A stretch of DNA of 8,501 nucleotides from Mycobacterium sp. (lineage in GTDB: Bacteria; Actinomycetota; Actinomycetes; Mycobacteriales; Mycobacteriaceae): the NCBI GenBank assembly GCA_023264755.1, contig JAHFVB010000072.1:4046-12546 (forward strand), in the 5' to 3' direction. The notes under the pieces were generated by a model, which saw only the letters and a list, made by a program, of their open reading frames with translations, searched no databases and was not told the DNA's origin. This document shows positions 1 to 5,080 of the stretch, one piece after another (the stretch's first letter is position 1; the number at the start of each line of letters is the position of its first letter). Position numbers and translations under genes: made by a program.

Positions 1-2019
1 GAGTTGCCGAGGGCGCAGTTCCTGCTGATGTCGGCCACGCTGGGCGACGTCACGTTCCTACGCGAGGACATCACCCGCCGGACCGGGCGGCCGACGGCCC
101 TGGTGGCCAACGCCGAGCGCCCCGTGCCGCTGCACTACTACTACGCGACCACGCCGATGCACGACACCATCGGCGAGCTGTTGGGCACCAAGCAGGCGCC
201 GGTCTACGTCGTCCACTTCACCCAGGCCTCGGCGCTGGAACGGGCGCAGGCACTGATGAGCGTCAACGTGAGCACCAAGGAGGAGAAGGCCGCCATTGCC
301 GAACACATCGGCAGCTTCCGCTTCACCACGGCGTTCGGTTCGACGTTGTCGCGGTTGGTGCGTCACGGCATCGGCGTCCATCACGCCGGGATGCTGCCGA
401 AGTACCGGCGGTTGGTCGAACAGCTGGCCCAGGCTGGCCTGCTCAAGGTCATCTGCGGCACCGACACCCTGGGGGTCGGCATCAACGTGCCCATCCGAAC
501 GGTCGTCTTCTCGGCGCTGTCCAAGTACGACGGCGTGCGCACCAGGATGCTCAACGCGCGGGAGTTTCACCAGATCGCCGGGCGGGCCGGACGCGCCGGC
601 TACGACACCGCGGGCACCGTCGTGGTGCAGGCCCCCGAACACGAGGTGGAGAACCTCAAACAGTTCGCCAAGGTGGCCGACGACCCGAAGAAGCGCCGAA
701 AGCTGGTGCGCCGCAAGGTGCCCGAGGGCATGGTGCCATGGAGCGAGGCGACCATGACCCGGCTGGTGGCGGCCACCCCCGAGCCGCTGACCAGCAACAT
801 GCGGGTGTCCACGGCGATGATCCTCGACGTCGTCGACCGGCCGGGAGATCCGTTCGTCGCGATGCGCCGGCTGCTCACCGAGAATCACGAACCGCGCAAG
901 CGCCAACTGGCGCACATCCGAGAGGCGGTCGGCATCGCACGCTCGCTGTTGCAGGCCGGAGTCCTCGAACGCCTGGACCAACCGGAGCCCGACGGGAGGC
1001 GCTACCGGCTGACCGTCGACCTGCCGCCGGACTTCGCGCTCAACCAGCCGCTGTCGACGTTCGCGCTCGCCGCGATCGATGTGCTGGACCCCACCTCGCA
1101 AACCCATGCGCTGGACGTGGTTTCGGTGATCGAGGCGACCCTGGAAGATCCCCGTCAGATTCTGGCCGCGCAGTTGAAGAAGGCCAGGGGCGAGGCGATC
1201 GCCGCCATGAAGGCCGAGGGCATCGAGTACGACGAGCGCATGGAGCTGCTCGACGACGTCAGCTATCCGAAACCGCTCGAGGAGGTACTGGAGCACGTCT
1301 TCGACGTGTATTTGCAGAGCAATCCGTGGGCCGCCGACGGTCGACTGTCGCCCAAGTCGATCGTGCGGGAGCTGTGGGAGCGGGCGTTCACGTTCCGCGA
1401 GTTCGTGAGCATCTACGGGCTGACGCGATCCGAGGGCGCCGTGCTGCGCTACCTGTCCGATGCCTTCAAGGCGTTGCGGTCGGGGGTGCCCGCCGCCGCG
1501 CGGACCGAGGAACTGACCGACCTTGTCGAATGGCTGGGCGAGCTCGTCCGCCAGGTGGATTCGAGTCTGCTCGACGAGTGGGAGCAGCTCACCAGCCCGG
1601 ACCAACCGCTGCACGCGGCCGTGACGGTGCCGGCCCGTCCTCGGCCGCTGACCGGAAACGAGCGGGCCTTCACCGCGATGATCCGCAACGCGCTGTTCCG
1701 CCGCGTCGAGCTGTTCGCCCGGCGCCGCTGGTACGACCTCGGGTTGCTGGACGCCGAGGCCGGGTGGACGTCGCAGCGCTGGGCCGACGTTGGCAGCGCG
1801 TACTTCGAGGAGCACGACGAGGTGCGCACCGGGGCCGACGCTCGGGGCCCGGCGCTACTGATCATCGACCGCGCCCCCGAGGTGTGGCACGTTCGGCAGA
1901 TTCTCGACGATCCGGCGGGCGACCACGACTGGGGCTTCGACGTCGAGGTGGACCTCGAAGCCTCCGACGAGCAGGGGATCGCCGTGCTCCGGCTGGTCGA
2001 CGCGGGCCGGCTGGACTAG
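1..2019 (+). CDS. Ski2-like DEAD/DEAH-box helicase with C-terminal DUF3516 domain (5'-truncated by window)
   Basis: This is probably an ATP-dependent RNA (or nucleic-acid) helicase of superfamily 2. The reading frame is open from base 1, so the gene starts upstream; the Walker A and DEAD/DExH motifs are outside the window. Counting residues from the TTG at base 4, one sees motif III (S10-A11-T12 in LLMSATLGD), a motif IV region (VYVVHFT, about 67-73), the Ski2-type H126-H127-A-G-M segment, motif V (TDTLGVGINVP, about 152-162) and motif VI (Q190-I-A-G193-R-A-G-R197). The spacing and wording of these motifs are Ski2/HelY-like rather than DeaD-like. From about residue 215 to the end, more than 400 residues match the layout of actinobacterial DUF3516 helicases, whose C-terminal domain has no assigned role; this assignment is from memory of the family. 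The stop codon TAG overlaps the stop of a convergent small ORF. The helicase call is firm; RNA as substrate is inference. Confidence 0.9.
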   Translation, partial: ELPRAQFLLMSATLGDVTFLREDITRRTGRPTALVANAERPVPLHYYYATTPMHDTIGELLGTKQAPVYVVHFTQASALERAQALMSVNVSTKEEKAAIAEHIGSFRFTTAFGSTLSRLVRHGIGVHHAGMLPKYRRLVEQLAQAGLLKVICGTDTLGVGINVPIRTVVFSALSKYDGVRTRMLNAREFHQIAGRAGRAGYDTAGTVVVQAPEHEVENLKQFAKVADDPKKRRKLVRRKVPEGMVPWSEATMTRLVAATPEPLTSNMRVSTAMILDVVDRPGDPFVAMRRLLTENHEPRKRQLAHIREAVGIARSLLQAGVLERLDQPEPDGRRYRLTVDLPPDFALNQPLSTFALAAIDVLDPTSQTHALDVVSVIEATLEDPRQILAAQLKKARGEAIAAMKAEGIEYDERMELLDDVSYPKPLEEVLEHVFDVYLQSNPWAADGRLSPKSIVRELWERAFTFREFVSIYGLTRSEGAVLRYLSDAFKALRSGVPAAARTEELTDLVEWLGELVRQVDSSLLDEWEQLTSPDQPLHAAVTVPARPRPLTGNERAFTAMIRNALFRRVELFARRRWYDLGLLDAEAGWTSQRWADVGSAYFEEHDEVRTGADARGPALLIIDRAPEVWHVRQILDDPAGDHDWGFDVEVDLEASDEQGIAVLRLVDAGRLD

Positions 2020-2195
2020 CCGCGCGCCTGCCCAGCTGCGGCCTGATGCTGCTCGCTCTCCTGGGCCGGGCAGTCGTCGTGCCAGCAGGATGGACCACGC
2101 CTGGTCTCCGGCCGGCCGCCCACCCTCACCACGCGAAAATACGTCGGGTGCCCGCACGCGCACGTCTGACCCGTGTACTCGTGTCGCCTCGGCAT
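2016..2195 (-). CDS. Small Cys/His-rich zinc-ribbon-like protein (59 aa)
   Basis: I do not recognise the family. The ORF runs from ATG at 2195 to TAG at 2018-2016. A near-perfect Shine-Dalgarno, AGGAGG (complement of 2202-2207), sits 6 nt before this ATG. An ATG at 2199 lies only 2 nt from the SD and opens a different frame, so 2195 is preferred. The peptide has two metal-ligand-like clusters about 23 residues apart: C12-A-C14-G-H16 and C37-W-H39-D-D-C42, that is CxCxH and CxHxxC. This suggests a single structural zinc site. The N-terminus is basic (MPRRHEY) and the C-terminus is Gln/Ala-rich, probably disordered. Roughly five codons in six end in G or C, as expected for a real gene here. It is convergent with the helicase gene, their stop codons sharing the palindrome CTAG. 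Function is unknown; nucleic-acid or protein binding is possible. The main doubt is its short length. Confidence 0.62.
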   Translation of the reverse strand: MPRRHEYTGQTCACGHPTYFRVVRVGGRPETRRGPSCWHDDCPAQESEQHQAAAGQARG

Positions 2196-2223
2196 TCATG
2201 CCCTCCTCTTACTCATGCCCTAC

Positions 2224-2252
2224 TTCGTTGCCGAGGCCCCAGTTCGTTACCG
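2224..2252. repeat. Short direct repeat TTCGTTRCCG x2
   Basis: TTCGTTGCCG at 2224-2233 and TTCGTTACCG at 2243-2252 match at 9 of 10 bases, with starts 19 bp apart, close to two helical turns. Such spacing is typical of paired half-sites for a regulator. The repeat lies 30-60 bp upstream of the start of the minus-strand zinc-ribbon ORF. It is short and could be chance. Confidence 0.3.
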
Positions 2253-2319
2253 GGACCTACTGAGGGAGGGGAATAGCCAATTTCGGCGGATCTATTCAAC
2301 GGATCATGGCGCCGCACCC

Positions 2320-2343
2320 GTGTTGGACTGATGAGTCCTACTA
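2320..2343. promoter_or_regulatory. Second TetR-operator-like palindrome
   Basis: The arms GTGTTGGAC (2320-2328) and GTCCTACTA (2335-2343) flank a 6-bp spacer. Against the perfect palindrome between the tetR and MFS genes (3417-3440), 15 of 18 arm positions are identical and the spacer has the same length; the core TTGGAC-N6-GTCC is unchanged. It sits about 70 bp upstream of the -35 box of the lipoprotein gene and about 125 bp upstream of the zinc-ribbon ORF start. The inference is a second binding site for the TetR protein encoded at 2754-3398. Confidence 0.5.
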
Positions 2344-2384
2344 ACGATCAATAGTGCCGAATTTTGCCGGGAAAGCACCAGCTA

Positions 2385-2404
2385 GGGCGGCCTAACAGTC
2401 GCCC
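2385..2404 (+). other. Small GC stem-loop upstream of lipoprotein promoter
   Basis: GGGCG (2385-2389) and CGCCC (2400-2404) form a perfect 5-bp inverted repeat around a 10-nt loop. It ends 8 bp before the -35 box at 2413. It could be an operator half-pair or a weak terminator of readthrough; there is no T tract. Support is weak. Confidence 0.22.
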
Positions 2405-2412
2405 AAGTCACC

Positions 2413-2442
2413 TTGACGCTCGTCATAACTGGACTATATAGT
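2413..2442 (+). promoter_or_regulatory. SigA-type promoter for the lipoprotein gene
   Basis: The -35 box TTGACG (2413-2418) is followed by TATATA (2435-2440, 16-bp spacer) or, in a frame that fits the mycobacterial TANNNT rule, TATAGT (2437-2442, 18-bp spacer). The -10 box lies inside the perfect 10-bp palindrome ACTATATAGT (2433-2442). Transcription would start near 2449 and give a leader of about 50 nt before the ATG at 2499. This is the best promoter-like sequence seen in the window. Confidence 0.6.
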
Positions 2443-2498
2443 TCACTTAATTCGTCACCACTTGGCGAAGCCCCTCGTCGCACAGAACGGACTGCACC

Positions 2499-2735
2499 AT
2501 GAATCGTCGGCTCACTCGCCGCGTTGCCGCAGGCGTCGGCCTCGCCGCCGTCATCTCGATGGGCACGCTGACCGCCTGCGGTGGTGGCAATTCCGGAGGC
2601 CCGTCCTCCACCACCACGCCGACCTCCACCAGCGTCTCGCCGACCGAGAAGAGCATCAACCCCACCGGCGGCAACCTCTTCACCCCGCCCGTGAAGGCCA
2701 CGCCGGCGCCCACCGCCATCCCCGGCGACCACTGA
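2499..2735 (+). CDS. Small secreted lipoprotein (78 aa)
   Basis: This is a probable cell-envelope lipoprotein of unknown function. The signal peptide is clear: basic n-region MNRRLTRR, hydrophobic stretch about residues 9-24, and lipobox L24-T-A-C27 followed by GGG. Lipidation and cleavage at C27 would leave a mature chain of only 52 residues. That chain is almost all low complexity: a Ser/Thr/Pro/Gly tether (about 31-50), then NPTGGNLFTPP and a Pro/Ala/Thr tail ending GDH. No catalytic domain fits in this length, so an anchored adaptor, small ligand or O-mannosylated surface peptide is plausible, but this is inference. The ATG at 2499 has only a weak upstream purine run (AGAACGG). It has its own promoter and converges on the tetR gene. 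Small lipoproteins of this build are common in mycobacteria. Confidence 0.8.
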   Translation: MNRRLTRRVAAGVGLAAVISMGTLTACGGGNSGGPSSTTTPTSTSVSPTEKSINPTGGNLFTPPVKATPAPTAIPGDH

Positions 2736-2739
2736 GTCG

Positions 2740-2800
2740 TCGGGCACGTCTCGTCAGTCCGGCGCCGCTCCGGCGGGCCGAAACGACGAGATGTGCCCGA
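2740..2800. terminator. Long inverted repeat between convergent lipoprotein and tetR genes
   Basis: The arms 2740-2755 and 2785-2800 pair over 16 bases without a bulge, 15 Watson-Crick and one G-T. The 29-nt loop contains a further stem, CGCCG (2763-2767) with CGGCG (2771-2775). The structure starts 5 bases after the lipoprotein stop and covers the last codons of tetR. No T tract follows, which is usual for proposed mycobacterial terminators. A bidirectional terminator or mRNA 3'-end stabiliser is the likely role. Confidence 0.5.
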
Positions 2801-3398
2801 TCGCGTAATTCAGTGCGGCCTGCATGAGCCGTGGATCGTGGGCGGTCTGCGACAGCAGATAGCCGCCCTCGACGGCCGCGAGCAGGCCGGTAGCCAGCGC
2901 GGGCGCGTCGATGTCGGACGTCAGCGCACCGGCGTCGCGCATCCGCTCCAGCGTCGCCGAGAGAATCGCCCGCCACTCGGTGAAGTGCGCGGCCAGCGAC
3001 GCCCTGGCCTTGTCGTCGGCGTCGGACAGCTCCGCGGCCAGCGATCCCAGTTCGCAGCCCCACAACCCGCGGCGCAGCGTGCAGCGCTGGACCAGGGCGT
3101 CGCGCCAGAGGTGAAGTCCGCGGAACGAATCCACCTTCTCCAGCCGTAACCGCTGCCAGGACAAGACTTCGTCGGCGCGCACCGTGATGACCTCGTAGAC
3201 CAGGTCCGTCTTGTCGCCGAAGTGTTGATAGAACTGCGACTTGCTGGTCGCGCTGGCGGACAGCACCTCGTCGATGGTGGTGGCGGCCACGCCGCGCACG
3301 TGCATGAGTTCGGCGGCGGCCAGCACGATTCGCTTGCGAGTGGCGGCGCCGCGCGACGTCAACTTCGGTCGCGGTGCACCGCTGGGGTCCGACGGCAC
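2754..3398 (-). CDS. TetR/AcrR-family transcriptional regulator (214 aa)
   Basis: This is a one-component DNA-binding repressor (less often an activator) whose C-terminal domain would bind a small ligand. The N-terminal TetR_N domain spans about residues 15-62: RGAATRKRIVLAAAELM leads into the helix-turn-helix, with TTIDEVLSASATSKSQFYQHFGDK as the turn and recognition-helix region. The G-C-E-L-G-SLAAELSD segment (about 113-124) resembles the ligand-domain signature of the YxaF/LmrA-like TetR subgroup, a tentative match. Length is typical. The start is GTG at 3398; an in-frame stop lies 3-4 codons upstream and there is no alternative start before the HTH. No good SD is present, but a -10 box ends 6 nt before the GTG, so the mRNA may be leaderless. 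It is divergent from the MFS transporter with a perfect palindrome between them, so autoregulation and control of the transporter are likely. The ligand is unknown. Confidence 0.93.
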   Translation of the reverse strand: MPSDPSGAPRPKLTSRGAATRKRIVLAAAELMHVRGVAATTIDEVLSASATSKSQFYQHFGDKTDLVYEVITVRADEVLSWQRLRLEKVDSFRGLHLWRDALVQRCTLRRGLWGCELGSLAAELSDADDKARASLAAHFTEWRAILSATLERMRDAGALTSDIDAPALATGLLAAVEGGYLLSQTAHDPRLMQAALNYAIGHISSFRPAGAAPD

Positions 3399-3404
3399 CG
3401 CCCC

Positions 3405-3410
3405 ACTCTA
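3405..3410 (-). promoter_or_regulatory. Leaderless -10 box for tetR
   Basis: On the minus strand TAGAGT (complement of 3405-3410) fits the mycobacterial TANNNT -10 consensus. Six bases, GGGGCG, separate it from the GTG start at 3398, which places the transcription start on the first base of the start codon. The palindrome 3417-3440 lies directly upstream, where bound repressor would block polymerase. Confidence 0.5.
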
Positions 3411-3416
3411 ACCCGA

Positions 3417-3440
3417 GAGTTGGACCCTGCAGTCCAACTC
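3417..3440. promoter_or_regulatory. TetR operator palindrome in the tetR/MFS divergent promoter
   Basis: The perfect 9-bp arms GAGTTGGAC (3417-3425) and GTCCAACTC (3432-3440) flank the 6-bp spacer CCTGCA. A 24-bp palindrome with this spacing is a normal size for a TetR dimer site. It is the only strong palindrome in the 97-bp gap between the divergent genes. It lies 19 bp upstream of the tetR start codon and 55 bp upstream of the transporter start codon, so one bound dimer could repress both. Confidence 0.72.
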
Positions 3441-3495
3441 GGAATGCACAGGAAACTCCAGGTAGGACGGCTCCGTACCGGGCAAGACTAGGTCG

Positions 3496-4752
3496 ATGGG
3501 GAGCCCGCGGCTGACGTCGGACCAACGCAACTCGTTCCTGGCCGCGCAACTCGGCTGGACCATGGACGCCTTCGACTACTTCATCGTGGTCCTGGTCTAC
3601 GCGGACATCGCCAAGACGTTCGGAGTCTCCACCACCAAGGTCGCGTTCCTGACCACCGCAACGCTGTTCATGCGACCGGTCGGCGCGCTGGTGTTCGGGC
3701 TGTGGGCCGACCGGGTGGGCCGGCGCATCCCGCTGATGGTCGACGTCGCGTTCTACTCCGTCGTCGGATTCCTGTGCGCCTTCGCACCGAACTTCATGGT
3801 GCTGCTGGTGCTGCGCCTGCTGTACGGCATCGGGATGGGTGGCGAATGGGGGCTCGGCGCGGCCCTGGCGATGGAGAAGATGCCCGTCGAGCGGCGCGGA
3901 TTCTTCTCCGGCCTGCTGCAGGCCGGCTACTCGATGGGCTACCTGCTGGCGACGGTCGCCTCGCTCGTGGTCATCGACTGGTTGGAGCTGTCGTGGCGGT
4001 GGCTGTTCGGATTGTCGATCATTCCCGCCGCCATCAGCCTGGTCATCCGCTCACGCGTGCGCGAGTCCGAAGTCTGGGAGGCCGCACAGGACCGAATGCG
4101 GTTGACCCGCACCAGAATTCGTGACGTCCTAGTCAGCCCTACGGTGGTGCGACGCTTCGTCTACCTGGTGGTCTTGATGACGGCGTTCAACTGGATGAGC
4201 CACGGCACCCAGGACGTCTACCCCACCTTCTTGCACGCCACCCATGCCGGCGGCGCCGGGCTGTCGAGCGAGACCACCAAGCTGATCGTGGTGATCTACA
4301 ACGTCGGCGCCATCATCGGCGGGTTGACGTTCGGGACGCTGTCCCAACGCTTCGGCCGCCGCTACACGATCGTCTTCTGCGCCGTGCTCGGACTGCCCAT
4401 CGTGCCGCTGTTCGCGCTATCGCACACCGCAGCGCTGCTGTGCCTGGGCGCCTTCGGAATGCAGGTCGTGGTGCAGGGCGCCTGGGGGGCCATCCCCGCT
4501 CACCTGACCGAGCTCTCCCCCGACGCGATCCGCGGCTTCTACCCCGGCGTCACCTATCAGCTGGGCAACTTGTTAGCCGCCTTCAACCTGCCGATTCAAG
4601 AGCACCTCGCGGCCTCGCACTCGTACCCGTTCGCACTGGCGGCCACCATCGTGCCGGTCCTGATCGCGGTCGCCGTACTGACGATGATCGGCAAGGATGC
4701 CACCGGCGTGCGGTTCGGCACCGATCAGAGCGCCTTCATCGCGGCCCGGTGA
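3496..4752 (+). CDS. MFS transporter, sialate/lactate:H+ symporter (SHS)-like, 418 aa
   Basis: This is a secondary transporter of the plasma membrane, probably a proton symporter for a carboxylate. The length fits a 12-helix major facilitator. TM1 starts with [10 protein letters not shown] and carries two acidic residues, D24 and D27, as in the NanT/Jen1-type SHS family. MFS motif A is intact in both halves: G68-LWA-D72-R73-V-G75-R76-R77 and G276[13 protein letters not shown]289. The segment R107[12 protein letters not shown]119 on helix 4 is also typical of SHS and related metabolite:H+ symporters. Substrate is inference: lactate, pyruvate, sialate or another monocarboxylate; aromatic acids are also possible. 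The ATG at 3496 is the only start after the in-frame stop at 3463. It lacks a good SD; AAGACT ends 6 nt before the ATG, so a leaderless message with a poor -10 is possible. It is divergent from tetR and its 3' end overlaps the STAS gene by 17 bp. Confidence 0.9.
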   Translation: MGSPRLTSDQRNSFLAAQLGWTMDAFDYFIVVLVYADIAKTFGVSTTKVAFLTTATLFMRPVGALVFGLWADRVGRRIPLMVDVAFYSVVGFLCAFAPNFMVLLVLRLLYGIGMGGEWGLGAALAMEKMPVERRGFFSGLLQAGYSMGYLLATVASLVVIDWLELSWRWLFGLSIIPAAISLVIRSRVRESEVWEAAQDRMRLTRTRIRDVLVSPTVVRRFVYLVVLMTAFNWMSHGTQDVYPTFLHATHAGGAGLSSETTKLIVVIYNVGAIIGGLTFGTLSQRFGRRYTIVFCAVLGLPIVPLFALSHTAALLCLGAFGMQVVVQGAWGAIPAHLTELSPDAIRGFYPGVTYQLGNLLAAFNLPIQEHLAASHSYPFALAATIVPVLIAVAVLTMIGKDATGVRFGTDQSAFIAAR

Positions 4753-5080
4753 CCCCGTCGTCGGAACCCACCGACGCCGACTCGACGGCCGCGACTTCGG
4801 TGAGCCCGCTGATGGTCAGCACCCGCACCAACAACGGATGGACGATCAGCCGCATGCGGTCGACCCGATCGGCGAACGAGAACAGCACGTTGATGCCCGC
4901 ACTGTCGACGTACTCCACCGCGCCAAGGTCGACCGTCAGTCCGCCACCCCCGTCCGCGACCGCCGTGGCGAGCGCTTCGGTGAACGCGCCGATGTTGCTC
5001 AGGTCGAGCTCACCGACTGCGACAACGCGGGCCGAGCCGTCGTCGCCACGGTCGACGTTGAGCGTGAGCGGAGTGGCCAT
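4736..5080 (-). CDS. STAS-domain anti-sigma factor antagonist (114 aa)
   Basis: This is a SpoIIAA/RsbV-type anti-anti-sigma factor. In its unphosphorylated form the family binds an RsbW-type anti-sigma kinase and releases a sigma factor. One STAS domain fills the protein: the first strands LTLNVDR and [13 protein letters not shown], then a helix, then [17 protein letters not shown] with the expected phospho-acceptor S60 directly after D59 (the position of Ser58 in B. subtilis SpoIIAA). The start is ATG at 5080, with SD GAGGA (complement of 5088-5092) 7 nt upstream; a TTG one codon earlier is less likely. The ATG shares its A with the TGA of the preceding large gene (TGATG), so translation is probably coupled and the two proteins are made together. 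That gene encodes both a SpoIIE phosphatase and an RsbW-like domain, the natural partners. The last 17 bp overlap the convergent transporter gene. Confidence 0.93.
   Translation of the reverse strand: MATPLTLNVDRGDDGSARVVAVGELDLSNIGAFTEALATAVADGGGGLTVDLGAVEYVDSAGINVLFSFADRVDRMRLIVHPLLVRVLTISGLTEVAAVESASVGSDDGVTGPR
4759..4776. terminator. Possible 3' hairpin after the MFS gene
   Basis: CGTCGG (4759-4764) and CCGACG (4771-4776) form a perfect 6-bp stem with loop AACCCA, starting 7 nt after the transporter stop. It lies inside the 3' part of the STAS gene on the other strand and has no T tract. It may end transporter transcription, but a coding coincidence is equally possible. Confidence 0.25.

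Larger units (their letters stand above)
2196..2498. other. 303-bp divergent intergenic regulatory region
   Basis: This non-coding gap separates the zinc-ribbon ORF (-) from the lipoprotein gene (+) and is visibly less GC-rich than the genes around it. From left to right it holds the SD of the minus-strand ORF (2202-2207), a 10-bp direct repeat (2224-2233 and 2243-2252), a TetR-operator-like palindrome (2320-2343), a small stem-loop (2385-2404) and a SigA-type promoter for the lipoprotein (2413-2442). No convincing -10 box of the TANNNT type was found for the minus-strand ORF. No tRNA or recognised riboswitch was seen. Confidence 0.7.

Noticed and set aside
58..1815. 585-codon open frame antisense to the helicase
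   Set aside because: Composition is Arg/Gly/His/Gln-rich and typical of a high-GC shadow frame; the helicase motifs on the other strand are unambiguous.
1855..2199. 114-codon minus-strand frame from ATG at 2199
   Set aside because: The start is only 2 nt from the SD, and the frame runs about 165 bp antisense into the helicase gene; the Cys/His-rich frame from 2195 uses the same SD at the proper distance.
738..2276. 512-codon plus-strand frame overlapping the helicase
   Set aside because: Arg/Ala/Gly-rich shadow frame with no recognisable motif, overlapping the helicase coding frame over most of its length.
2215..2331. 38-codon plus-strand ORF starting ATG at 2215
   Set aside because: No Shine-Dalgarno precedes it, third codon positions are not GC-biased like the real genes, and it runs through the regulatory palindrome.
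2328..2374. Hammerhead-ribozyme-like core: CTGATGAGTCC at 2328-2338 and GAAA at 2371-2374
   Set aside because: The bases before GAAA (TGCCGG) do not pair with GTCC to form stem II, and no matching stems I and III were found. The match is explained by the TTGGAC-N6-GTCC palindrome.
2196..2498. Possible riboswitch or structured ncRNA in the intergenic region
   Set aside because: Only short stems were found and no conserved riboswitch core was recognised.
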